This document shows, piece by piece, positions 25,817-34,747 of a stretch of 64,000 nt of DNA. Position 1 is the stretch's first letter. Each line of letters opens with the position of its first letter. The position numbers were made by a program, and so were the translations under genes. The stretch spans positions 4,340,001 to 4,404,000 of the forward strand of contig NZ_CP129884.1 of the NCBI RefSeq assembly GCF_030490285.1, read 5' to 3'. The notes beneath the pieces were generated by a model. It was not told the DNA's origin, did not search any database, and saw nothing but the letters and a program-made list of their open reading frames with translations. The DNA is from Methylomonas montana (GTDB lineage: Bacteria > Pseudomonadota > Gammaproteobacteria > Methylococcales > Methylomonadaceae).

Positions 25817-28405
25817 ATGATAAGCAGACCCACAGTAGCCCGAGCGGACGCTGATTGCCACGAACCAGAACAAGCCTCGGCAATATTAATCAGCAAGCAT
25901 AGGCCGATTAGCTTTGCCATTTCCGGCATCTGCGCCGGCATTCTGCTGCTGGCTGCCAATCCGCAACCCACGCTTGCCGGGCAGGAAAACGCGGCAAGCG
26001 AACAATCGCTCCACTTTTCGATTCCCGCCGGCTCGTTATCCGATGCGTTGCTGCAATTCTCAGAAACCAGTGGCCAGAAGGTGCTGTTCAATGCCGACTT
26101 GGTGCGTGGTCTGGATAGCCAGGGGTTGCGCGGCCAGCTTACCGCGCAAGAGGCCTTGCGAAAATTGCTGAGCGGCACCGGCCTCGTGCCGAGAAAGACG
26201 GGGTCCGGCAGTGTGACGCTGGAAAAAGCCAATACCGTGGAGCCTCAATCGGCGACGACATTAGCTCCAGTTAATGTAACCGGCAAAGCAGTCTATGATT
26301 CCACCGATCCCTATAACACCGACTACAACCGTCCCAACGCCACGACCGCCACCAAGACCGACACGCCGATCATGGAAACACCTTTTTCCGTGCAGGTCAT
26401 ACCTAAGCAGGTAATGCAAGACCAGCAGGCTGTGCGATTGGAGAGGGCTATCGAAAATGTCAGCGGTACGTATTCCAGCCGGGCATCTGGTGGATTTGGC
26501 GGACAAAGCGCCACGTTTGTACGCGGCTTTGAAACTTTTGAGTTTTACCGTGACGGCGGCAAGTTCAATGGTGGTTTTGTGGTCAATGGCCCGCGCGAAA
26601 TGGCCAACGTCGAGCGAGTTGAAGTGCTCAAAGGGCCGGCCTCCATACTTTTTGGACGCATGGAGCCTGGCGGTATGGTCAACATCGTCACCAAGCGGCC
26701 ATTGGATACGCCTTATTATTCCTTGCAACAGCAATTTGGCTCGTTTGATTTTTACCGCACCACGGCGGATGCCACGGGCCCAGTGACAGACGATAAGTCC
26801 TTGCTGTACCGTGTCAATCTGGCTTATGAAAATAGCGGTTCGTTCCGGGAATTCCTTGAGCACGACCGGGTATTTTTTGCCCCGACCTTCCATTGGACGA
26901 TCAGCGACCAGACTCAGGCAAACTTCCACATGGAATACCAACACAGCAAGGATCCCCATGACATGGGGCTGTTTGCTATAGGCAACCGTCCGGTCAATTT
27001 GCCGCGTGAGCGCAATCTGGGAGAAAAGGGACAATGGGATGAAAGTGAAACCTTCAATGTGGGCTTTGATTGGTCGCATGCGTTTAACGACAACTGGACG
27101 CTACGTCACCGTTTCGATGCTATTTTCCTGCCCAAGGCCAATACGCTGCCTACTGTTAACGTCAATGGTCCCGTAAATCCAAGTAACTGCACCCCCGCAG
27201 GCTGTCGAGTGAACCGAGGGATTTTTCGTGATGAGCGCGACGACCATAACTATTACACCACCTTAGATATGCTCGGAAAATTTAGTACTTGGGGGATTAA
27301 ACACGAAGTGCTGATTGGCGGAGACTATCAGCGCCTTGACCACAGCACTGACTTTTTCTTTACACCGTATTTACAAATTGACGCCTACAATCCGCAGCAC
27401 ACGGGCTTAGACCTGAACGCCGGCCGATTCGGCGGTAGCATTAACAACCCGTTCAATTTTGGACACAATGCTTTTACGGAAGAATGGGGAGGATTCTACA
27501 CACAGGATCAGATAGAGCTTCCGTACCATGTCCATCTGTTGGCGGGTTTCAGATACGACACGGCAAGGTTTACAGAGTCACAAACCTTCAGTTCATCTGG
27601 AGACCAGACCAATACCTATAGCAACACCGAACAGGAAGCGGTCAATCCCCGCTTTGGTATTTTGTATCAACCCATACCCGAAGTCAGTGTCTATGGAAAT
27701 TATGTAGAGAACTTTGGTTCGACGAACGGTATCAATGCCAATGGCATCGCCTTGCCGGCCACCACCGCGCAACAATTTGAGGCGGGCATCAAGACCGAAC
27801 TGTTCGACAAACGCCTCTCCACCACCCTCGCCTGGTTCGATATTACTAAACAAAACATCGCTGTCACCGATCCTGACCCTGATAATGCACTGCGTGGTTT
27901 TCAAACCGCTGTCGGCGAAGTTCGCAATCAGGGGATAGAACTGGATGTAGCGGGCGAGGTGCTACCTGGCTGGAATGTCATCGGCAGTTATTCTTATATT
28001 GATTCCCAAATCACCAAGGACACTGGGCAGGATGTTAATGGCAACATCACCCTTGGAAACCAAGGACACCGTCTGTTTAATGTGCCGCGCAACATAGCCA
28101 GTCTTTGGAATACCTATGAGTTTTTAGGCGGCGATTTGCGTGGACTTAAATTCGGCGGTGGTGTGCTGGTTCGCGACCAACGGGAGGGAGATAACTCGAA
28201 TACTTTCCAACTGCCGGGCTATGCGACCATCAATCTGTTAGCCAGTTACACCCTAAACATTGGCAAAACCAAATTCACCGCCCAGCTTAACATCGACAAT
28301 CTGCTGAATAAAAACTACTACGATAGTGCTTCAAACAGCACAGGCAATGGCATTTATCCAGGCGCGCCGCGAACTGTGTTGGGCTCGATTCGGCTTGAGT
28401 TTTAA
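25817..28405 (+). CDS. TonB-dependent siderophore receptor with STN domain (unit 3)
   Basis: An 862-residue receptor. Seen: a signal segment (GICAGILLLAANPQPTLA), an STN domain (LHFSIPAGSLSDALLQFSET), a TonB box-like LAPVNVTG, a plug (METPFSVQVIPKQVMQDQQA; EVLKGPASILFGRMEPGGMV) and a long barrel ending in GSIRLEF. GGAGAAC lies before the ATG. The domain layout demands a FecI/FecR pair, which lies upstream beyond the 2.6-kb cassette. Likely substrate: a ferric siderophore. Close to the unit-1 and unit-4 receptors in motif content. Confidence 0.93.
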   Translation: MISRPTVARADADCHEPEQASAILISKHRPISFAISGICAGILLLAANPQPTLAGQENAASEQSLHFSIPAGSLSDALLQFSETSGQKVLFNADLVRGLDSQGLRGQLTAQEALRKLLSGTGLVPRKTGSGSVTLEKANTVEPQSATTLAPVNVTGKAVYDSTDPYNTDYNRPNATTATKTDTPIMETPFSVQVIPKQVMQDQQAVRLERAIENVSGTYSSRASGGFGGQSATFVRGFETFEFYRDGGKFNGGFVVNGPREMANVERVEVLKGPASILFGRMEPGGMVNIVTKRPLDTPYYSLQQQFGSFDFYRTTADATGPVTDDKSLLYRVNLAYENSGSFREFLEHDRVFFAPTFHWTISDQTQANFHMEYQHSKDPHDMGLFAIGNRPVNLPRERNLGEKGQWDESETFNVGFDWSHAFNDNWTLRHRFDAIFLPKANTLPTVNVNGPVNPSNCTPAGCRVNRGIFRDERDDHNYYTTLDMLGKFSTWGIKHEVLIGGDYQRLDHSTDFFFTPYLQIDAYNPQHTGLDLNAGRFGGSINNPFNFGHNAFTEEWGGFYTQDQIELPYHVHLLAGFRYDTARFTESQTFSSSGDQTNTYSNTEQEAVNPRFGILYQPIPEVSVYGNYVENFGSTNGINANGIALPATTAQQFEAGIKTELFDKRLSTTLAWFDITKQNIAVTDPDPDNALRGFQTAVGEVRNQGIELDVAGEVLPGWNVIGSYSYIDSQITKDTGQDVNGNITLGNQGHRLFNVPRNIASLWNTYEFLGGDLRGLKFGGGVLVRDQREGDNSNTFQLPGYATINLLASYTLNIGKTKFTAQLNIDNLLNKNYYDSASNSTGNGIYPGAPRTVLGSIRLEF

Positions 28406-28806
28406 GCTAGGTTTACTCAAAAAATCCATGAGTCGGTCGGGGCTCGTAATCCATTTACCTAATCCTCGCTGTTTCCGGGTATGTTAGAAATGGAATGCCA
28501 GTCCCAGATCAGCACTCGGTAACACACCTGCACGGAACCAATTTTATGGTTCCCATGCTCTGCGTGGGAACCCAGTTAGGAGGCGCTCCAGCGTCTCGAA
28601 CCGCAGGGCGGTTCAGGCTGCATTCCCACCCCGAGCGTGGGAACGATGTATGCGGCATTTCACACAGTTTATTAAATTCTTCTTGCGGTTAGCCTCTACT
28701 TTTCAAGGACCGAAGCGTTACACAGCGAGAAAAGCCCGGTTATGGCACAAATCCTGCTGTACTGATTGCCACAATTAACGCCGATCCTAGCCTGACTTAC
28801 CCGCGC
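28406..28806. other. Gap with REP-like repeat cluster before unit 4
   Basis: About 400 bases. The central 96 bases are occupied by a three-hairpin repetitive element described separately. The right part (28660-28806) is plain intergenic sequence and presumably holds the unit-4 sigma promoter; no clear operator is visible. Confidence 0.6.
28548..28643. repeat. REP/BIME-like palindromic cluster
   Basis: Three inverted repeats in a row: GGTTCCCA/TGGGAACC at 28548-28572, GAACCGC/GCGGTTC at 28598-28614, and TTCCCAC/GTGGGAA at 28623-28643. Between the first two lies AGGCGCTCCAGCGTCT, itself nearly palindromic. Paired GTTCCCA...TGGGAAC hairpins in head-to-tail and head-to-head order are typical of extragenic REP/BIME sequences. 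No RAYT transposase gene is present in the window. Confidence 0.75.
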
Positions 28807-29313
28807 ATGGCTTTTTCAGAACACGACATTTACCAGATTTTTCTAACCAGCCGCCCGCAAATCCAGCGATTTCTGCATCAGCGCATCCGTTGCCAGGATA
28901 CGGCTGCCGATCTGGTTCAGGACATCTACCTGCGCTTGATGCTGCTGAAGCCGCCACCTAGCAGCGAGAACGAGGTTGTGGCCTGGCTGTTTACCGTGGC
29001 CTCCAATCTGTCCATCGATCATATCCGCACCCAAAAGCGCCGTAGCGAACTGCTTGATCAATATCTGGGCGACGAAACAGAAATCGACCATTCTGCGGTA
29101 CCGGAGCAAGTTGCTCAGGCTCAGGATCAACTGCAACAAGTGCAATCGGCGCTGGCGGAATTGCCCGACCAGTGCGCCGAAATCCTTTACTTGAGCCGAG
29201 TCGAAGGCTTGAGCCACGCCGAGATTGCCCGGCAGCTTAAAATTTCCACCAGTTGGGTGGAAAAACAGCTGGCCCGGGCCTTGAATCATTGCCGTTTATT
29301 CGTCGATCGATAG
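28807..29313 (+). CDS. FecI-like ECF RNA polymerase sigma factor (unit 4)
   Basis: A 168-residue ECF sigma factor. Region 2: TAADLVQDIYLRLMLLKPPP and AWLFTVASNLSIDHIRTQKR; region 4: LPDQCAEILYLSRVEGLSHA then EIARQLKISTSWVEKQLARA. The FecR gene follows immediately, so the pair is probably translationally coupled. Confidence 0.92.
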   Translation: MAFSEHDIYQIFLTSRPQIQRFLHQRIRCQDTAADLVQDIYLRLMLLKPPPSSENEVVAWLFTVASNLSIDHIRTQKRRSELLDQYLGDETEIDHSAVPEQVAQAQDQLQQVQSALAELPDQCAEILYLSRVEGLSHAEIARQLKISTSWVEKQLARALNHCRLFVDR

Positions 29314-29374
29314 TGTGGCTTCAAGCCCTCCTGTTCGTTATAGTAATTATCCGAGCCCACTCATCAAGCCGCCG

Positions 29375-30352
29375 ATGACCGAATCCACACAGCAAATCCG
29401 CGAACAGATAAGGCAAGAAGCAGTTGCCTGGCATGTTCGCCTGACGTCCGGTGCGGTAGTAGCACCCGATGCGGCCATCGAGTTTGAAGACTGGCGGCGG
29501 CAAAGCCCGGAGCATGAACAAGCCTATCGAGACATCGCCAAGCTGTGGCAACAACTGCCCGCCCCGTTGCTGGCCGACCGGCAACGCCGCAGGGAACTTG
29601 CCGCGAAACGTCGCCGTACTACAATCGCGCGACGCGGCCTGGGACTTGCCGCCGCCGCTTCGCTGGCTTTAACGGTGGTTACTGGTTTTTATCCGGATTA
29701 CCTGACGCATCCTTTGGCCGATTACCGCACCCACATCGGCGAACAAACTTCGATCACACTGGCCGACGGCAGCGTCGCGCATCTGAATACCGACACCGCC
29801 ATCGATGTGTCGATTAGCGGTAACGAGCGCCGGGTCGAACTGCTGCGCGGCGAAGCCGAATTCGAGGTCGCCCACGACAGTAGCCGGCCGTTCCGGGTAA
29901 GCGCCGGCTCGACGACAACCGAAGCCCTGGGCACACGCTTCATCGTCCGTTACGACGGCAAGGCCGGCGCCGTGACTCTTTTACAAGGCAGGGTCCGCAC
30001 CAGCCGGCCTTCGTCCGAAGGCGCGCAAACCGACAGCGCCACCTTACAGCCCGGACAACAGCTGGCTTTTAATGCCGAATCGCTCGGTAATCTACAATCA
30101 GTGGAATTAAGCAACGCCGACGCCTGGCGCCGGGGCCGCTTGCTGATGAACTTCGTGCCGTTGAAACAGGTCATCGCCGAAATCAACCGCTACCGCCGTG
30201 GTCAGATCAAGCTGCTGGACGACAAACTGGCGGAACGGGAAGTCAACATCGCCGTCGACATCAAACAAATCGATGCCTGGCTGGAGGCGTTGCAACAGAC
30301 GTTGCCTATCAAGATCATCCATGCGGGTCCACTTGTGTTTTTGCAGTCCTGA
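29375..30352 (+). CDS. FecR-family anti-sigma regulator (unit 4)
   Basis: A FecR of 325 residues from ATG 29375; a GTG at 29315, one base after the sigma stop, would add 20 residues. The shorter form matches family length. Seen: a DUF4880 region (EAVAWHVRLTSGAVVAPDAA), a membrane helix (LGLAAAASLALTVVTGFY), and a FecR domain (ITLADGSVAHLNTDTAIDVS; GEAEFEVAHDSSRPFRVSAG). It sits between its sigma factor and receptor in the canonical order. Confidence 0.9.
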   Translation: MTESTQQIREQIRQEAVAWHVRLTSGAVVAPDAAIEFEDWRRQSPEHEQAYRDIAKLWQQLPAPLLADRQRRRELAAKRRRTTIARRGLGLAAAASLALTVVTGFYPDYLTHPLADYRTHIGEQTSITLADGSVAHLNTDTAIDVSISGNERRVELLRGEAEFEVAHDSSRPFRVSAGSTTTEALGTRFIVRYDGKAGAVTLLQGRVRTSRPSSEGAQTDSATLQPGQQLAFNAESLGNLQSVELSNADAWRRGRLLMNFVPLKQVIAEINRYRRGQIKLLDDKLAEREVNIAVDIKQIDAWLEALQQTLPIKIIHAGPLVFLQS

Positions 30353-30490
30353 TTGTTACCCAATAATGCTGAGCCCCCTATAGAGGCGAATCGCCCAACC
30401 TGCGACAATTTGCCGCGTCATCATTTGTACGGCTTCGACTGCCGCCAGACGTTCTCAGCTTGAACACATCATCACTGAGGACAGAAAAAT

Positions 30491-32974
30491 ATGAGAAAAA
30501 CAGGAATTCCAGTCATCGGAACAGACAAAACCCGGCTTAGCCGTTCGCTTGGCATTACCACGCTGCCGCTTTATTTGGGGTTAATGACATTGACCGCGCC
30601 ATTACCCCTCCAGGCCGAAAGCACCAGCGCCGCCAACAGCGAAAGCCGCAGCTTCAACATCGCTCCACAACCTTTATATTCCGCGCTCAGCGCGCTGGCC
30701 GAACAGTCCGGCGTGCAATTCGTTTACAACTCGGAACTAGTCAAGGGGCTTAATTCGCCGGGTGTCAGCGGCCAATATTCGCTGGAAGCAGCGCTGAAAC
30801 GTCTACTGGCGGGTTCCGGAATCTCATATCAATTCAATAGCGGCAACACTGTAACGCTACAGAAAATGACAGCGGTAGAGCCGCAGTCGGCGGCGACCAT
30901 GCCGGCGGTGACGGTGACCGGCCATGCCGCTGACGATCCCGCTAATCCGTATAACGCCGATTACCGCCTACCCAATACCAGCGCCGCCACAAAAACCGAC
31001 ACGCCGATTATGGAGACGCCAATGTCGATTCAGGTCATCCCCAAGCAAATATTAAAAGACCAGCAGGCGATTCGTCTCAAGGATGCGCTGAAAAACGTCA
31101 GCGGCATAAACTGGTCGACCGACCCGATGTACGAAGGCTTTCAGTTACGCGGCTTTCTGACCGATGGCGCGACCACGGTTTATCGTAACGGATTACGCAT
31201 CCGGCGTGCCGTGCAGGAGGTTGCCGATCTGGAACGCTTGGAAGTTCTTAAAGGTCCGGCCGCGGCTGCGTATGGTCGGATCGAACCCGGCGGCTTGATC
31301 AACATTGTTACCAAAAAACCGCTGGATACTCCTTATTACGCATTGGAACAGCAGTTTGGTTCGTACGATATGTTTCGTACCACGGCGGACGCGACCGGGC
31401 CGATCAACCAGGACCATTCCTTGTTATACAGAGTCAATTTGGCCTACCAAAACAACGACTTTTTTATCGACAAAACGGATCAGGAACAGGTGTTTTTCGC
31501 GCCATCCATTGCATGGAAACCCAGCGACCGCACCGAAATCAATTTGAACCTGGAATATCTCTACGACGAGCGCACCAGTTACACCGGCTTGCCCGTGCTG
31601 GGCAATCGTCCTGCCAATGTACCTATAAGCCGCTACTATGGGTTTGGGTCGGACAATGAAAAATCGGTATTCGACAAGTTTTTGATCGGGTTCGATTGGT
31701 CTCATCAATTCAATGATGATTGGAAAATCCAGCATCGCTTTCACTACTACAAACTGGATTACCAAATAAATAATTCATCCTTTTTTCCCGGTCGGGTTAA
31801 TCCCGCCAATAATCGCACTGCGGTACGGAATGTGTCCGATAGGCCGATCGACATTACCGATACCGTCGCGACAAATGTCGACCTCACCGGCAAATTCAAG
31901 CTGTTAGGGACCGAGCATCGAGTGTTGGCGGGATTCGATTACTTTTGGGAAGACTTCGAAGGGCAGGGCTTTTTCGGTGCTCCTGCCCCCGCCAGCCATA
32001 GGCCTGTGGTCGATATTTTTAATCCGGTCTACGGACAGGTTCCATCCGCCGCAAGCCAGGGTTTCAATGATTTCAGCACCTTAGAGCAATATTGGTACGG
32101 CGCCTACTTTCAGGATCAGATTACTCTGTTCGATAAGTTACATATCATGGGCGGTGGACGTTACGATTGGGCAACGCGCAGCAGCGGTGCGGCCTCGACT
32201 TCCATCGAAACCGCCAGAAACAATGAGACCGAAGTCAAAAACGAGGCGTTCAGTCCGCGCGTGGGCGTGGTCTATCAACCCTGGCCCTGGCTTTCGCTGT
32301 ACGGAAATTACGTCGAATCTCTAGGCGGGGCGAATAGCGCGTTGGCATCAAACGGCAAACCGCTCGATGCCGAAACCGCTCAGCAGCACGAGGTGGGATT
32401 CAAAACCGAATGGTTCGATAAGCGGCTGATGACCACCGTTGCCTTTTACGAGTTGACCAAACAAAACATCGCGACGCAGGACCCGGTAAACCCCCGGTTT
32501 TCCGTGTCAACCGGCGAAGCCCGCAGCCGCGGTATAGAGGTGGATGTATCGGGGCAGATTACCGAAGGCCTGAATTTGATTGCGACCTACGCCTATACCG
32601 ACGCTGTCATCACTCAAGATAACAGAGGCAATCAAGGTCACAAACTTTGGAACGTTCCGGCAAATTCAGGAAGCTTCTGGGCCAAATACGCATTTCAAGA
32701 TCCCGCTTTACGTGGCCTGAATGTTGGCGCCGGCGCGTATATGGTTGGCGAGCGCCAAGGCAACAATTTGAATAATTGGCAAATGCCGGGCTATGTCAGA
32801 GTCGATGCCCTGATCGGTTATGCCTGGAACGTGGGGCAGTCAAAAGTAACGGCGCAACTTAATGTCAATAACCTGCTGGACAAGACCATTTATGAAACAT
32901 CTGCATTCAACGGTTATTTGACTCAGCCGGGTGCACCGCGCAATTTCATGGGTTCGATCCGTTTGGAATTCTAG
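30491..32974 (+). CDS. TonB-dependent siderophore receptor with STN domain (unit 4)
   Basis: An 827-residue receptor. Seen: a signal region (LGLMTLTAPLPLQAES), an STN domain (FNIAPQPLYSALSALAEQSG), a TonB box-like MPAVTVTG, a plug (METPMSIQVIPKQILKDQQA; EVLKGPAAAAYGRIEPGGLI) and a barrel ending in GSIRLEF. GAGGA lies upstream of the ATG. A PepSY membrane protein follows on the same strand, a frequent companion of ferric-siderophore receptors. Confidence 0.93.
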   Translation: MRKTGIPVIGTDKTRLSRSLGITTLPLYLGLMTLTAPLPLQAESTSAANSESRSFNIAPQPLYSALSALAEQSGVQFVYNSELVKGLNSPGVSGQYSLEAALKRLLAGSGISYQFNSGNTVTLQKMTAVEPQSAATMPAVTVTGHAADDPANPYNADYRLPNTSAATKTDTPIMETPMSIQVIPKQILKDQQAIRLKDALKNVSGINWSTDPMYEGFQLRGFLTDGATTVYRNGLRIRRAVQEVADLERLEVLKGPAAAAYGRIEPGGLINIVTKKPLDTPYYALEQQFGSYDMFRTTADATGPINQDHSLLYRVNLAYQNNDFFIDKTDQEQVFFAPSIAWKPSDRTEINLNLEYLYDERTSYTGLPVLGNRPANVPISRYYGFGSDNEKSVFDKFLIGFDWSHQFNDDWKIQHRFHYYKLDYQINNSSFFPGRVNPANNRTAVRNVSDRPIDITDTVATNVDLTGKFKLLGTEHRVLAGFDYFWEDFEGQGFFGAPAPASHRPVVDIFNPVYGQVPSAASQGFNDFSTLEQYWYGAYFQDQITLFDKLHIMGGGRYDWATRSSGAASTSIETARNNETEVKNEAFSPRVGVVYQPWPWLSLYGNYVESLGGANSALASNGKPLDAETAQQHEVGFKTEWFDKRLMTTVAFYELTKQNIATQDPVNPRFSVSTGEARSRGIEVDVSGQITEGLNLIATYAYTDAVITQDNRGNQGHKLWNVPANSGSFWAKYAFQDPALRGLNVGAGAYMVGERQGNNLNNWQMPGYVRVDALIGYAWNVGQSKVTAQLNVNNLLDKTIYETSAFNGYLTQPGAPRNFMGSIRLEF

Positions 32975-33330
32975 CGTCCGGATGGTTCAGACATTGTAGC
33001 TCCGAATAGCGAAGCGTATTCGGAGGGATAAAGACTTCGAATTCATCCGATCGAGTTTCACGGATCGGCCTTGGGTTGCAAATCCAAAGCCGTGAAGTCT
33101 AGCCCACGTGGATTGAGGTTCCTATCGTCACCCTTACGCGCAGCGACTCTTGTGCCTTTGGGTATACCTTAAACGGCATTGATTACAAATCCCGTCCGGC
33201 CAACCAAGCCGGTGTGGGATTTTTCGGTGCCGGAACGTCTTATTCAACAAAGAGGCTTTCCGGGCAAAGTTGCGGCCGGCTTAGCCAACTCTATTTTCCT
33301 AACTTTCAAGGTTCCTTTCGGGCTACAAGC
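32975..33330. other. Gap between unit-4 receptor and PepSY gene
   Basis: Contains two hairpin-forming repeats, TCCGAATA/TATTCGGA at 33000-33024 and CCGATCGA.../...GGATCGG near 33048-33070, of unclear role. The stretch 33175-33260 reads NGIDYKSRPANQAGVGFFGA in the PepSY frame. It looks protein-like but has no start, and may be the end of a decayed gene rather than an N-terminal extension of PepSY. Confidence 0.35.
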
Positions 33331-34551
33331 ATGAGCACAAATCTCTATCAACCTGCTTCCACGGTTCGAAAAGAACCGCAAAATCCTAGCCTTCCCCGTT
33401 TAAAACTCCGCCGCCAGCGCTGGCTGACCGTGCATCTCTGGCTAGGACTGACGCTGGGCCTGCTACTGGCTATCTACGGCATCACCGGTAGCATTCTGGT
33501 GTTTCATCCGGAAATCGACGAATGGCTGCATCCTGATATGCTGACCGTAAAGCCAACGGCGCATGCAGAATATCGGCCACTGGCGGAGATTTTCTCGGCT
33601 GGCAAGGAAGCGATGCCGCCACAAGCCAAGCATAATTTCGCCACGTATCCGCGCAACGCTGAGGCCGCCTTCAAGCTGAACTTTACCGTTTCGAGTGCGG
33701 ATGGCGTCGAACGCTGGCTGGTGGCGGTCGATCCTTACACGACGCAAGTCACCGGCAAACAGCTCCAGGGCCGTTCCAGCGACTGGCTGCCCAGCACCTT
33801 TATCGGTTTGATGTTTGAATTGCATTACGCCTTGCTGCTGCCCAACGAGGTCAGCACGGTGGTGGTCGGCGTGTCCGGGGCGTTATTGATTATTTCCACT
33901 TTGACCGGCCTGATCGTCTGGTGGCCGCTGACCGGAAAATGGCGCCAGGCGCTAGTTTTCAAGGCCGGCGCCGGCAAGGTGCGTTTCAATTACGACCTGC
34001 ACAAGGTCAGCGGCTTTTACACCGCTCTAGTAATGATACCGGTGCTGTTCTCCGGCGTTTATATGGTATTGCCGCACAATGTGGTGCCAGTACTCGAACT
34101 ATTCTCGCCAGTAACTTACCGTTACTGGTTTCATTCCACGCCGCCCGCGGAGAATGCGCCGGCGATTGGCATGGATCAAGCAGTGGCTATCGCACGGCAA
34201 CAGTATCCGGATGGCCGGCCGCACTGGATTTATGGAGCGGCGGAGCCGACTAAAACCTATATGGTATGCCAAGATGGCGTCGATGCGCCCGGTAGCATCT
34301 TGCAACGCCGCTGTACCGTCATCGACCGCTATACAGGCAAGATTCTGGATCTGGACGATCCCAGTCTGCCGACAGCCACGGCTGGCGAGGTATTCACTCA
34401 CTGGCAATGGCCTCTGCATTCCGGCCAGGCCTTCGGCATGACCGGGCGTATTCTGGTATTTATTGCCGGCCTGGCTTGCCCGGCGCTGTTCGTCACCGGA
34501 GTGATCCGCTGGTTGCAAAAGCGTAAGGCGCAACGAGCGATGCGGCGTTAG
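33331..34551 (+). CDS. PepSY-domain transmembrane protein, ferric-reductase-like
   Basis: A 406-residue inner-membrane protein with at least four helices: LWLGLTLGLLLAIYGITGSI near the N-terminus, VVVGVSGALLIISTLTGLIV, ALVMIPVLFSGVYMVL and ILVFIAGLACPALFVTGVI. His residues occur near helix ends (TVHLWLG, ELHYALLLP, DLHKVSGFY), as in PepSY-TM proteins thought to carry heme and reduce ferric siderophores (PiuB/FoxB-like). ATG 33331 starts a typical cytoplasmic N-terminus; the frame is open to 33214. Its position after a siderophore receptor supports periplasmic iron release. Confidence 0.88.
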   Translation: MSTNLYQPASTVRKEPQNPSLPRLKLRRQRWLTVHLWLGLTLGLLLAIYGITGSILVFHPEIDEWLHPDMLTVKPTAHAEYRPLAEIFSAGKEAMPPQAKHNFATYPRNAEAAFKLNFTVSSADGVERWLVAVDPYTTQVTGKQLQGRSSDWLPSTFIGLMFELHYALLLPNEVSTVVVGVSGALLIISTLTGLIVWWPLTGKWRQALVFKAGAGKVRFNYDLHKVSGFYTALVMIPVLFSGVYMVLPHNVVPVLELFSPVTYRYWFHSTPPAENAPAIGMDQAVAIARQQYPDGRPHWIYGAAEPTKTYMVCQDGVDAPGSILQRRCTVIDRYTGKILDLDDPSLPTATAGEVFTHWQWPLHSGQAFGMTGRILVFIAGLACPALFVTGVIRWLQKRKAQRAMRR

Positions 34552-34710
34552 CGGTTTTGCATTCCCAAGCCCCGGTTTGCAGTAATGCGTAAGCCAAGAT
34601 TCAGTCGATACGATTTATCCGCATCGAACCAATCATTCAACTCGGTATCCAGTTGCCACTTGCCGAACATATCACGCCGAAAAATTCCAAAATCCTCGGA
34701 AAAGACCTAA
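34548..34710 (-). pseudogene. Possible C-terminal remnant of a decayed gene
   Basis: On the minus strand an open frame without a proper start reads DFGIFRRDMFGKWQLDTELN, then DWFDADKSYRLNLGLRITAN, and ends RGLGMQNR at a stop that overlaps the PepSY stop. The amphipathic alternation (SYRLNLGLRIT) is that of an outer-membrane beta strand. An in-frame TAG lies just upstream, so only about 50 codons survive. Family not identified. Confidence 0.3.
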
Positions 34711-34747
34711 GATCGAGACGATTAAGACAACTTCTTCCACATTCACC

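Noticed and set aside
28495-28692. A 65-codon frame between unit 3 and unit 4
   Set aside because: It is translated through the REP-like palindromes and has no ribosome binding site.
16681-30490. Classical Fur boxes upstream of the FecI genes
   Set aside because: No convincing GATAATGATAATCATTATC-like palindrome seen; a matrix scan would be needed to detect weak sites.
11096-34551. Methanobactin precursor or biosynthesis genes near the TonB receptors
   Set aside because: No short Cys-rich precursor frame and no MbnB/MbnC-like gene found in the receptor region.
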